NCBI GenBank assembly: GCA_002499345.1
Contig: DALF01000039.1
Location: 1 to 32,408, forward strand
Direction: 5' to 3'
Origin: Euryarchaeota archaeon UBA170
Lineage (GTDB): Archaea; Thermoplasmatota; Poseidoniia; Poseidoniales; Thalassarchaeaceae
DNA length: 32,408 nt
Within the stretch, counting starts at the first letter, position 1. Every line of letters begins with the position of its first letter. Below the pieces are notes generated by a model. The model saw only the letters and a list, made by a program, of their open reading frames with translations, was not told the DNA's origin and made no database searches. The position numbers were made by a program, and so were the translations under genes. Of the stretch, positions 22,760-30,529 are shown piece by piece.

Positions 22760-24736
22760 CTATATTGAAAACGCCAGCTCGTCTTCCGGAACTGGGAAAG
22801 GAAGATTCTCAATCTCGTAGTTGTTTACGTTATTGTTGGCCCCCCATGCTCTTGACCAAATCTCCAAGTCCTCGGAGTTTAGGATTTCACATAGCCAGTC
22901 CAAACCAACTACGAGAGACCCCCCTCCCCTGCTAATCAAAGACTCAATCACGCTCTCTGAGAATTCGAGGTAGTTCACTGAGTTACTCAAAACACAACCA
23001 TCTGGAATAACAGCCCAGCGAAGACGACGATCGTTGTTCGAACCAAGTATGGCCTGGCAAGCTACTCTTGGTCCAGAAGGAGAATTATTGTCTCCAGTCC
23101 AAGAAGAGTGAGACATCTGAATTGAGCCCTCCTCAACATCATTGTCGAACGCAGGGTGATGAAGGCAGACTTCGCCATCTATCACTAGGAAGTGAGCATT
23201 CCGGATGAATGGTGAATCCGAATTTCTATCCGACCAGTTACCAATATTATCTGACCAGGCACTCTGGTCAATTTCTCCTACTCTTACCCTAACAGAGTCA
23301 CCATCTGGATTCAACCAGTTGCCTTCTTCAGATAGCCTTGGCTTATCGGCCAATCTGCCAATCGCATCGATAACCTTCCTTCTTTCAAAGGAATCTGTTG
23401 GCATTCTTGGTACGGCCCATGCGGCATCCGTCCATGAAGACCAAGCCCCCCTGTCAAGATCTAAGGAGGGGGAAGTTCTGGAAAGTCCCGCGTCTGGAGA
23501 GATATCATTCGCAGTCAAAGGTCCGTAGCTCACCATCTTCTCGGTCTTTCCTCCTGCGGTTAGCCCTATGACAGCGACTCCATGGGTTATCCCTGGAAAA
23601 ACCCTGTTAGGATTAGGGAATGACCATGTTGAGAACCACTCATTACTTTCCACCAGAAGCTTCCTCAGAGGGGCACTACTTCTCTCCCTCAGTAGTGAGT
23701 CCGGAACAATCATTCTAATTCTGCCCTCGCTACCCACCAGCTGCATCGACCTCTCCAAGAATAATCTGTACATATTCACGTTCCCACGTAGCGCAGAGAA
23801 TCTCAGACTACCGTCATATTCAGTTGCATTCCTGAGTTTGCTGGATAGATCTTTTCGGAGTTTGCTACCTCCATCATAACCCCTAAACCTGTCTTTTATC
23901 CTGATCCAAGGAGGCCTACTTACCAAGAGTTTAGGATTCTCATTCCATGGCCATTCACCAAGAAGCGGGTCTCCTTCAAGGACGTTGCTTTCAAGAATCA
24001 TCTCGGCCTCGGTACGCCCAATCATCTGACTCCTGCTATCTCCCGAGAGGTCTACCAACCCGGCTTTCCCCAATGTAATGAGTATCCTTCTCCTGGCCGC
24101 CTCCACGGCAATTCCTGAGGAACCCATCAATTGCAAGCCTTCCAGCAACCTCAGAGTGTCAGTACATCTATTCTCTGCGGAGAGCCCTTCAATTCTCTGT
24201 GTATGGAATCTGATCAGCTGAGAGACAACCAATCCCGCTCCACAACTAGGATCCGCGAACGGTAGAGGGATGCCAGAACTAGTATTTTCCGAGCTGTCAG
24301 AATAGTACTCCTCTTCCGTATCCGAAACGGCCTCTTTGTTTAGTTTCAGTGCGTAGTCTCTGAATGCAGGGGGGATAGCAGATAGGGATAGTGTAGGGGG
24401 GGCCTCCTTCTTCTTACGATACCCCCCACTGGCAAGCTCGTCCGCCAAAATAGACCCAACGAGCCTAGATGGAGTAGAGTAAGCTCCCTTTGGAGAGCGA
24501 CCGTCTGTTACTGCCTCAAATCTCGATAGTAGCTTTTCCAGAACCACACCAGGGTCAGTGAGTAGTGCGGCAGGAAGCGTTGGCCATGAGTTAGGTAAAG
24601 AAGCAGCTACAGGAGTTCCTGAGATAACTGAGGACTCCCAGAAGTCCAACCAGCTCCTAATCTGCTGCATCCTGTCCGGGCAAGCCTGATCTAGCCTTGC
24701 ATACCAACCAGATGCTTCACTTACCATTAAACTCAT
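22760..24736 (-). CDS. Eco57I-like N6-adenine DNA methyltransferase homologue with altered motifs
   Basis: The 658-residue layout matches Eco57I/type IIG-type methyltransferases without a nuclease domain. GAYSTPSRLVGSILADE (84-100) resembles motif X; FADPSCGAG (160-168) is motif I; LFLERSMQLVGSEGRIRMIVPDSL after about 325 matches the following family block; the C-terminus (GLDWLCEILNSED, then YEIENLPFPVP) resembles the target-recognition tail. Motif II lacks its usual acidic pair (MGSSGIAVEAAR, about 204-215). Motif IV, normally NPPY, is SRPPW (273-277), so the catalytic Asn/Asp is Arg. The protein may bind DNA and SAM without methylating, or act on another target. A coiled-coil/winged-helix gene lies 54 bases upstream. 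ATG 24736 is probably near-leaderless. Confidence 0.75.
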   Translation of the reverse strand: MSLMVSEASGWYARLDQACPDRMQQIRSWLDFWESSVISGTPVAASLPNSWPTLPAALLTDPGVVLEKLLSRFEAVTDGRSPKGAYSTPSRLVGSILADELASGGYRKKKEAPPTLSLSAIPPAFRDYALKLNKEAVSDTEEEYYSDSSENTSSGIPLPFADPSCGAGLVVSQLIRFHTQRIEGLSAENRCTDTLRLLEGLQLMGSSGIAVEAARRRILITLGKAGLVDLSGDSRSQMIGRTEAEMILESNVLEGDPLLGEWPWNENPKLLVSRPPWIRIKDRFRGYDGGSKLRKDLSSKLRNATEYDGSLRFSALRGNVNMYRLFLERSMQLVGSEGRIRMIVPDSLLRERSSAPLRKLLVESNEWFSTWSFPNPNRVFPGITHGVAVIGLTAGGKTEKMVSYGPLTANDISPDAGLSRTSPSLDLDRGAWSSWTDAAWAVPRMPTDSFERRKVIDAIGRLADKPRLSEEGNWLNPDGDSVRVRVGEIDQSAWSDNIGNWSDRNSDSPFIRNAHFLVIDGEVCLHHPAFDNDVEEGSIQMSHSSWTGDNNSPSGPRVACQAILGSNNDRRLRWAVIPDGCVLSNSVNYLEFSESVIESLISRGGGSLVVGLDWLCEILNSEDLEIWSRAWGANNNVNNYEIENLPFPVPEDELAFSI

Positions 24737-24749
24737 TTCTACGAATCAT

Positions 24750-24769
24750 CAACCTTTTTTGAAAGGTTG
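24750..24769. promoter_or_regulatory. 8-bp inverted repeat before the methyltransferase-like gene
   Basis: CAACCTTT-TTTG-AAAGGTTG is a perfect 8-base inverted repeat with a 4-base loop, 14 bases before ATG 24736. On the minus strand a TATA-like TGATATACAA overlaps its upstream edge, so the repeat covers the expected transcription start. Possible operator, or a hairpin in the 5' leader. Confidence 0.45.
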
Positions 24770-24790
24770 TATATCAGTTTAGGAAATTGC

Positions 24791-25399
24791 TTACCTACTG
24801 AGAGAGAACGAGTCCTCTTCCATCTCGACTATCAGCTCGCTCTGAAGAAGCCATGCTATCGCTTCGTCCAGATCATCGACTCTTATGCCCAGAGGGATAA
24901 GATTACCCATTAGTGAGTCGAAGTGAACCGGGGCTGGCCCCTCCAGGGAATGTAGTTCCAGTAGTCCAAGGACATGCTCTGCAACGATAGCTAGCAGTGG
25001 GTCGTCACCCACATCGAAAGATCCGAATTGCACTGCAGGCTCACCTTCTTGGTCGGCCTCAGAATCTCTTTCTGTGGATTTACTCCCTATCTCATAAATA
25101 TCGAATAGATTCTTCTGATGGGGGTCTTCAATTCCCGTACCAACCACTTCTCGCTGTCTTTTCAGCCTCTTTACCAGAGTCTCTATTCTGTGTAGACGCT
25201 GCTCTAGTCGTAACCTCTCCCTTCCCAGGTGGCTCTCCACCAACTCTAGCTCTTCCAACGCTCTTTCGTCTAGCCACGAAGATAAATCCCATGAAGGATC
25301 TAGCCTCAGCATAGTCTCCCAGAGCCTAGCCACGGATTCAGGCAGAGTCCTGACGTCGATTCGTGGACTTCCCTTTCCATCTTCGGGTGCGCGCTCCAT
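24791..25399 (-). CDS. Coiled-coil protein with probable C-terminal winged helix
   Basis: I do not recognise the family. The 202 residues begin with a charged segment, then a strongly predicted coiled coil at about 45-90 (ALEELELVESHLGRERLRLE, then LHRIETLVKRLKRQREVV), an acidic low-complexity linker (about 105-125) and a C-terminal domain (about 130-200) whose helix-helix-strand pattern (HVLGLLELHS, DDLDEAIAWLLQSELIVEME) suggests a winged helix. Likely a DNA- or protein-binding dimer. It lies just upstream of the methyltransferase-like gene on the same strand and is divergent from the IPMDH-like gene, so the two may act together. ATG 25399. Confidence 0.72.
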   Translation of the reverse strand: MERAPEDGKGSPRIDVRTLPESVARLWETMLRLDPSWDLSSWLDERALEELELVESHLGRERLRLEQRLHRIETLVKRLKRQREVVGTGIEDPHQKNLFDIYEIGSKSTERDSEADQEGEPAVQFGSFDVGDDPLLAIVAEHVLGLLELHSLEGPAPVHFDSLMGNLIPLGIRVDDLDEAIAWLLQSELIVEMEEDSFSLSR

Positions 25400-25470
25400 C
25401 GCGCTTCCATTCTCAGTGACCGTCTATCAACTATCCTCTTCTCGACATAACTTCAGTTAGGGGTTAGTTG

Positions 25471-26682
25471 ATGAATGATGAACATTTGCCGAGACTCATG
25501 GCTACCTATCGGCTCGCTGTACTGCCCGGAGACGGGACTGGACGCGAAGTAATGCGAGAGGCACTCAGAATACTCTCAGTATTCGAGGAAAACAGCCCTG
25601 CTTCATTCGACATAAACGAGATTCCATGTGGGGGGCAGTACTACCTTGAAACCGGTGAAGAATGGCCAAACGGGTCTTTCGAATACTGCAGGGACGAATC
25701 TGACGCAATCCTCCTAGGGGCTATAGGGTGGCCCGATGCCAGACTGCCAAATGGAGACATGGCCGGCGGACAGACCATTCTCGGCCTAAGGTCCGGCTTG
25801 GAGCTATACGCTAATGTCAGACCAGTCAAGCTCTATCCCGGTGTCACCCACAAGGTGCATGGTGTGCATAAGCAAGTATGGGACCCAGATTTGGTGGATA
25901 TCATCATGATCCGTGAGAACACCGAAGGACTCTACCATTCTCTCCTCAGGAGAATGGAGCAGAGAGCACTCGGAAAGAAGGACGAACCAATTGTCATTGA
26001 GGAGTTCCCCGGGCTAGACGGAGAGGTTGCATGGGACCCACGGCCGATTTCTAGAGAGGGCAGTGAGAGGGTAATCAGGTTCGCCTTTGACTACGCCAAG
26101 CACAGGCAGAGGAAATCAGGGGCATCACAGTCCGTAACATGCGTAGACAAGTCGAACGTAACCCGTGGATGCCAGCTTTTCAGGAAGATTTTCAGGGAAT
26201 TCGCCGAGAATAATCAGGATATCACAGTCAAGGAGGCCTACATTGATGCCTTCACAATGTGGTTGGTTAGAAACCCCGAGGACCTAGATGTGGTTGTTCT
26301 GCCAAATATGTTCGGCGACATAGCCACCGATCTGGCTAGCGTGTTACAAGGAGGAATGGGGATGTCAGCAAGTGCTAATATGGGGCCCAAACACATGCTC
26401 TTCGAACCAGTTCACGGCTCTTCACCCAAACACGCCGGAAAGAACGTAGTCAACCCAATAGCCATGATTCAATCGGTACAGATGATGTTCGAGGCACTGG
26501 CGTTCAGGAAGAAAGATCAGAACCTAGACCTGTGTGCTGAGATTCTACAGAGCGCTATCCAGAAGCATTTCGAAGAGGGTGGAATAGTGACTTACGACCT
26601 AGGGGGGTCAGCCAGCACCTCCGAAGTCGGAGAAGCCATAGCTTCTAGATGTGAGTCGATGCTTCAAGAGAGATTTCCCTAG
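25471..26682 (+). CDS. Beta-decarboxylating dehydrogenase, isopropylmalate/isocitrate dehydrogenase family
   Basis: The 403-residue enzyme oxidises and decarboxylates a 2-hydroxy acid (isopropylmalate, isocitrate, homoisocitrate or tartrate in known members). Motifs: LAVLPGDGTGREVMREAL, GLRSGLELYANVRPVKLYPG (substrate Arg residues), DIIMIRENTEGLY, TCVDKSNVTRG (catalytic Lys) and VVVLPNMFGDIATDLASVLQ (metal-binding Asp). The cofactor loop reads FEPVHGSSPKHAGKNVVNPI: a Lys-His pair where LeuB has Asp and NADP-isocitrate dehydrogenase has Lys-Tyr, so cofactor and substrate are uncertain. Start chosen at ATG 25471; ATG 25498 would begin at MATYRLAVLP and is plausible. It is a different enzyme from icd at 7626. 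Its stop shares CTAG with the convergent gene. Confidence 0.9.
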   Translation: MNDEHLPRLMATYRLAVLPGDGTGREVMREALRILSVFEENSPASFDINEIPCGGQYYLETGEEWPNGSFEYCRDESDAILLGAIGWPDARLPNGDMAGGQTILGLRSGLELYANVRPVKLYPGVTHKVHGVHKQVWDPDLVDIIMIRENTEGLYHSLLRRMEQRALGKKDEPIVIEEFPGLDGEVAWDPRPISREGSERVIRFAFDYAKHRQRKSGASQSVTCVDKSNVTRGCQLFRKIFREFAENNQDITVKEAYIDAFTMWLVRNPEDLDVVVLPNMFGDIATDLASVLQGGMGMSASANMGPKHMLFEPVHGSSPKHAGKNVVNPIAMIQSVQMMFEALAFRKKDQNLDLCAEILQSAIQKHFEEGGIVTYDLGGSASTSEVGEAIASRCESMLQERFP

Positions 26683-27449
26683 TCAATCCTCAGTGATGAG
26701 CTCGACATTATTTCCAAGGCCTCCACTAATGACGAGTCGTTATCCCAATCAGTAGACTTCGGATTCTCAGATAGCTCACTTATCAGCTTTCTGAAGGCTC
26801 TGGAGACCTCATCAACTATTGTTACAGTAGCCTTCCTCGAAGTTCTGGAGAGGGGATTCAGATCCACCGCAATGACTTGCTTCCCCAGAGAGGTAAGGGC
26901 CTCGCAACGATCCCCGTCCTCAAGCGGGACCAGCACAACATCAGCCCGCTCTATTCCCCGTGCGGAGCACAAAGCCCTGGGTCCTTCGAGCCCCTGAATT
27001 CTCCCATCCGCCTCAGCTCCTAGAATCTCAACTTCTACGATGGACTCTCTTTTACTGTCTGAAGCATCTCTTATGAGGAGCTCTTTCATAGCCTCCAACT
27101 CGCTGATCAGTGACTCCATCCGCCTCTCTGTGCGGTAGTATATGTTGACCTCGACAGAGCAGCCCAGAATCGCCGCAATCTTGATCGCCTCGGCTCCGGC
27201 AAGCACGGTAGAGTTTCCATTCATCGAGATGATTGGGCTATCAGCTTCGAGAAGACGAGCCGCGGCCTCTCGGATGGCCAAGGACGCGGAATCGCTCGTC
27301 CTTTCACCTAGAAGATAGTCAAAGGCCTCACCACGCCCATGAGCTATCATAGCCGACTCTGCCAGCAGACCTCTTCTGGATGCCTCCACCATTCTCTGTC
27401 GAGACATCAGGGAAGACTTCCTAGGGTGTGAATCGGGAATCTCTGCCAT
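26679..27449 (-). CDS. 4-phosphopantoate--beta-alanine ligase (archaeal phosphopantothenate synthetase)
   Basis: In archaea this ATP-dependent enzyme joins 4-phosphopantoate and beta-alanine on the way to coenzyme A, replacing bacterial PanC. The 256-residue protein carries the family blocks: HPRKSSLMSRQRMVEASRRG, IAHGRGEAFDYLLGERT, SPIISMNGNSTVLAGAEAIK, VEVNIYYRTERRMESLI, VVLVPLEDGDRCEAL, VIAVDLNPLSRTSRKA and TIVDEVSRAF. ATG 27449 is chosen, with GAGGGGTGAT upstream; GTG 27455 overlaps the nadC stop. Last gene of the Pcc1-nadC-ligase operon. No pantoate kinase gene is seen in the window. Confidence 0.93.
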   Translation of the reverse strand: MAEIPDSHPRKSSLMSRQRMVEASRRGLLAESAMIAHGRGEAFDYLLGERTSDSASLAIREAAARLLEADSPIISMNGNSTVLAGAEAIKIAAILGCSVEVNIYYRTERRMESLISELEAMKELLIRDASDSKRESIVEVEILGAEADGRIQGLEGPRALCSARGIERADVVLVPLEDGDRCEALTSLGKQVIAVDLNPLSRTSRKATVTIVDEVSRAFRKLISELSENPKSTDWDNDSSLVEALEIMSSSSLRID

Positions 27450-27451
27450 AA

Positions 27452-28402
27452 TCACCCCTCATTGAACCTCATTGATAGGTCCAGAGGAGGCACTCCTCTA
27501 TTTATCGAGCTGGTAGAAATCAAATCCACCCCACAAGCAGTCCATTCCATGACATCATCAATAGTAATGCCACCGGACCCCTCGAGGACGCACCAATCAC
27601 GCAAATCCTCTTCATCCAATCGAACCGATACTTGAGATGACAGTCTAGGGCCCATATTATCCAGTAGAATAACCACTCTCTCGCTACCTTCCCTTTCCTC
27701 CTGGTTACGCTTCCAAGCCCTTGCCACAGTGAGTGCCTGATTGACAGTCCTCGCTTCGACTACTGTGAAGTGTGAATCAGTATCCATGTCAATCTCCGAA
27801 ACTAATCTTGCCAAGGCTTCATCCTCTGTCTCACTGGCAACTCTTGATGAGAGGACCTCACTGTCCTTGATCATCAGGGCATCCTCTCTGCTGAGCCTAT
27901 GTGTCAAACCGCCTCCGACATGTACCGCCCACTTATCCAGAAGTCCCCAGTCTACCTTCCTAGTGCAGGCCACACCCATGATTCCAGCCTTTTCTACCCA
28001 GCTTGAAGAGTAAGTCGAGATTCCAGAGAGCCTTCCGAGAATATTCAGTATCACTCTCTCTGAACGGAGCATATCGATGCCATTCCCGGATAGTCTGAGG
28101 ATCTCGTCCCCGGCTTCCACGAGCGAGCCATCCGATACCTCCCATTCAGCGAGACAGGAGGGATAGTGTTCCTCCAATAGCCTATCTACGACGAAAGTCC
28201 CGCATATCAAGCCTCTACTCTTCGAGATAATAACCGACTCAATCTGACTATCGGGCGCACTCCCACCACTGCCCTCGTCAGAGACCATCGCAAACATCCA
28301 TCTATCGATGGATTCGATCATCATCATGCTAGGCTTCCCTCCAGAGTAGAGGAGACCGGACCTATCATGGGGTAGCACTGTCACGTTACGTGCTGAAAGC
28401 AA
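27452..28402 (-). CDS. nadC: Nicotinate-nucleotide pyrophosphorylase (quinolinate phosphoribosyltransferase)
   Basis: NadC makes nicotinate mononucleotide from quinolinate and PRPP in de novo NAD synthesis. Motifs: LRSERVILNILGRLSGISTY, CTRKVDWGLLDKWAVHVGGG followed by THRLSREDALMIKD, VVEARTVNQAL, and the late barrel strands VVILLDNMGP, LEGSGGITIDDVMEW and GVDLISTSSI. 316 residues from TTG 28402, slightly longer than usual; no better start is seen near the N-terminus. It follows the Pcc1 gene by 27 bases, and its stop lies within a few bases of the phosphopantothenate synthetase start. nadA and nadB are not in the window. Confidence 0.93.
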   Translation of the reverse strand: MLSARNVTVLPHDRSGLLYSGGKPSMMMIESIDRWMFAMVSDEGSGGSAPDSQIESVIISKSRGLICGTFVVDRLLEEHYPSCLAEWEVSDGSLVEAGDEILRLSGNGIDMLRSERVILNILGRLSGISTYSSSWVEKAGIMGVACTRKVDWGLLDKWAVHVGGGLTHRLSREDALMIKDSEVLSSRVASETEDEALARLVSEIDMDTDSHFTVVEARTVNQALTVARAWKRNQEEREGSERVVILLDNMGPRLSSQVSVRLDEEDLRDWCVLEGSGGITIDDVMEWTACGVDLISTSSINRGVPPLDLSMRFNEG

Positions 28403-28429
28403 TCAGACTTGAAGGGTCCGAATTCAACT

Positions 28430-28672
28430 TTACTCGCCTAGCGCCTCCAAGCTGCCTTCCACAGCGGACAGACATGCTAGAATGTCATCAATGGTGGCCC
28501 TTAACTCGCTAAGATCAGATGACGAGGCCACTACAGTGAGGCTAACCCTCTCCCCATCCTCTACAATCTCAGATTCAAAGAACCCCGGGTCATCAGGGCG
28601 GATAGACTCCAAGAGGATTTCAGCGACATCCCTAGGCCCAGTCCACACCACACGTGCTACCGCGTCTTCCAT
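28430..28672 (-). CDS. pcc1: KEOPS complex subunit Pcc1
   Basis: Pcc1 is the small dimerising subunit of KEOPS, which makes the universal t6A modification of tRNA with Kae1, Bud32 and Cgi121. The 80-residue size and pattern fit: VARVVWTGPRDVAEILLESI (first strand and helix), the RPDDP turn, a central strand pair (ERVSLTVVASS) and the long helix SDLSELRATIDDILACLSAV, corresponding to the family's LRAxxNxxL helix. First gene of the minus-strand operon with nadC and phosphopantothenate synthetase; divergent from metK. ATG 28672, probably leaderless, with a TATA-like CTGAAAAGCT about 25 bases upstream. Confidence 0.85.
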   Translation of the reverse strand: MEDAVARVVWTGPRDVAEILLESIRPDDPGFFESEIVEDGERVSLTVVASSSDLSELRATIDDILACLSAVEGSLEALGE

Positions 28673-28683
28673 TGTAAAGCGGA

Positions 28684-28706
28684 GGATATCCTAGCTTTTC
28701 AGCTAG
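28684..28706. promoter_or_regulatory. Adjacent palindromes in the pcc1/metK divergent region
   Basis: GGATATCC (28684-28691) overlaps by one base CTAGCT-TTTC-AGCTAG (28691-28706). Together they occupy the place where the pcc1 TATA box is expected. They could be a shared operator for the pcc1 operon and metK, or simply promoter DNA. The rest of the 90-base gap up to metK is A-rich with no clear element. Confidence 0.35.
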
Positions 28707-28762
28707 ACTGTACGGAATTGAAATCAAAAACCCTCATGTGCATTAAGCCACCCCGATGAATC

Positions 28763-30046
28763 ATGAAAGGCGCAATTCCTTCATCTGACACCGCCGAGTC
28801 TGTGACTGCAGGTCATCCGGACAAGCTGTGCGACGCTATCTCTGACTCCATTCTAGATGCGTGCCTGATGGTTGACCCCAATGCCAGAGTCGCTGTAGAG
28901 ACAATGGTCAAGGGGACCGAAGGAGAGGCGATAATCGTCCTCGCTGGTGAGGTCAGTCTCAATGGGGAGCCCCCAAACTACGAGCAGCTGGCCCGCCAGA
29001 CTGCCTCTTCCATCGGATACACCGATAGCAAAATTGGAATGGACGCTACATCGCAAGAGCACTGTCAGGTCCGTACTCATATTACCACCCAGTCTCAGTT
29101 CATCAGTCAGGGAGTCGACGGCGATCTAGACACACAGGGAGCCGGGGACCAGGGAGTAATGTTCGGGTACGCGTGCTCGGAGACCGAGGGTACACCAGAG
29201 CTGAGAGGAAGGTTCTTCCCGCTCTCCGCGGCACTTGCTCAGAGACTCACTAGACGGTTGGAGGTAGTTCACGACGAGGGCATCATCCCTTGGGTCAGGC
29301 CAGATGGAAAGAGTCAGGTCACGGTACAGCTCAACGAGAGCGATAGGTCAATAGATAGGGTGTCAACCGTAGTTATAGCGTCACAGCACTCCCCCGATGC
29401 GGGCCCTAACTGGCCAGAGCCAGACGATCTAACCGATGAGGAAAGGCGCCAGTACATCGAGAGTGAGATTACGAAGCACGTCATCGAGCACGCTATTCCC
29501 CCGAGCTTGTTGGGTAACCCACAGATCATAGTGAACGGGACGGGGTCATTCCCAGATCCAGGCGGACCTTACGCTGATGCTGGGCTCACTGGTAGGAAGA
29601 TCATCGTAGACACCTATGGTGGCGGCAGGCACGGTGGCGGGGCTTTCAGTGGCAAGGACCCCTCCAAGGTAGATCGATCGGCCGCCTACTACGCCAGGTG
29701 GGTCGCAAAGCATGTGGTCGCGGCCGGACTCGCAGAGAAGTGCGAGATTCAGGTCGCTTACGCAATAGGAATATCTGAACCGGTCGGACTCCGTGTCAGC
29801 ACCTTCGGGACTCATAGCGAGGCCCTAGAAGGTATCCCAGACTCCACAATATCAAGTCTGATTATGAAGCATTTCGACTGGCGTCCGGCCGCTATGATAA
29901 GCGATCTGGAACTGAAGAGGCCGATATATCGAGAGACTTCGTCAGGAGGGCACTTCGGCAGGGTACCTACCGATGACGGGTTATTCCCATGGGAAAGACT
30001 CGATGAGACGAGATTAGAGTCACTTAGAAACCACTTAAGAGACTGA
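28763..30046 (+). CDS. metK: S-adenosylmethionine synthetase, bacterial/eukaryotic type
   Basis: MetK makes SAM from methionine and ATP. The 427-residue protein is clearly the bacterial/eukaryotic MetK family, not the unrelated-looking archaeal MAT family: SVTAGHPDKLCDAISDSILD (His18, Asp20), GAGDQGVMFGYACSE, KIIVDTYGGGRHGGGAFSGK and DPSKVDRSAAYYARW, ending with SGGHFGRVPTDDGLFPWE. It exceeds E. coli MetK (384) through an insertion at about 205-240 (PDAGPNWPEPDDLTDEERRQ). Single gene, divergent from the pcc1 operon. Start ATG 28763, with no clear RBS. Confidence 0.96.
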   Translation: MKGAIPSSDTAESVTAGHPDKLCDAISDSILDACLMVDPNARVAVETMVKGTEGEAIIVLAGEVSLNGEPPNYEQLARQTASSIGYTDSKIGMDATSQEHCQVRTHITTQSQFISQGVDGDLDTQGAGDQGVMFGYACSETEGTPELRGRFFPLSAALAQRLTRRLEVVHDEGIIPWVRPDGKSQVTVQLNESDRSIDRVSTVVIASQHSPDAGPNWPEPDDLTDEERRQYIESEITKHVIEHAIPPSLLGNPQIIVNGTGSFPDPGGPYADAGLTGRKIIVDTYGGGRHGGGAFSGKDPSKVDRSAAYYARWVAKHVVAAGLAEKCEIQVAYAIGISEPVGLRVSTFGTHSEALEGIPDSTISSLIMKHFDWRPAAMISDLELKRPIYRETSSGGHFGRVPTDDGLFPWERLDETRLESLRNHLRD

Positions 30047-30052
30047 AAAACC

Positions 30053-30093
30053 TAAACATATTCGGCAGGGTATTGAAAGCAGACCCTTTCTGC
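30053..30093 (+). promoter_or_regulatory. Possible promoter and small hairpin before the zinc-ribbon gene
   Basis: TAAACATATT (30053-30062) is TATA-like, 39-48 bases before ATG 30101. GCAGA-CCCTT-TCTGC (30079-30093) is a 5-bp hairpin just before the start codon, where a ribosome binding site would be expected; none is seen. Weak evidence, from spacing and symmetry only. Confidence 0.25.
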
Positions 30094-30100
30094 GGTTACC

Positions 30101-30529
30101 ATGTCAAGGATACCTGCAGTACTTCTCCAGCAGTTCGTAGGCATGAGCGATTACGAGAGAACACTGGCAATTGATAGGGCATCTAGGGAACTAGCGATGA
30201 CTACAAGTGAGATTCTGTCCCAATTGGAAGAATTCCAAGACGGGCAGGTGAAACCCTCGAATAACACACCTTCCGGGCCCCAGGTGCCATCGAGGGAGAG
30301 TAATTTCAAATCAGGAAACGACCAGAAGGAGGGGTCCCCAAGGTTCTTGGAAAACACCCATAAGTACAGGTTCACCTATGATCCTAGCCAATCGGGAAAG
30401 AGGAGACAGTCAGAAGTAGATCAGGCAATCGTGTGCTCGCACTGTAATGCGGCATTAGGAATCCCATCTATACGTCCTATTTCCGTAACTTGTCCGGCTT
30501 GTATGATGGAATCTACATTCGAGAACTAG
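30101..30529 (+). CDS. Small zinc-ribbon protein of unknown function
   Basis: The family is not recognised. The 142 residues comprise an N-terminal helical region (1-45: ERTLAIDRASRELAMTTSEI), a long disordered Ser/Pro/Asn-rich linker (about 48-105) and a C-terminal zinc ribbon with C112, C115, C131 and C134 (VCSHCNAALG, then VTCPAC). The helical part could be a small helix-turn-helix-like domain. Zinc ribbons of this kind are common in archaeal transcription or RNA-associated proteins, but no specific role can be given. It follows metK by 54 bases and is convergent with the DUF373 gene, sharing a CTAG at the two stops. Confidence 0.75.
   Translation: MSRIPAVLLQQFVGMSDYERTLAIDRASRELAMTTSEILSQLEEFQDGQVKPSNNTPSGPQVPSRESNFKSGNDQKEGSPRFLENTHKYRFTYDPSQSGKRRQSEVDQAIVCSHCNAALGIPSIRPISVTCPACMMESTFEN

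Noticed and set aside
22760..25399. Complete restriction-modification or BREX-type defence system
   Set aside because: No nuclease, helicase, ATPase or other defence gene is adjacent, and the methyltransferase motifs are altered; calling it a defence system is not supported.
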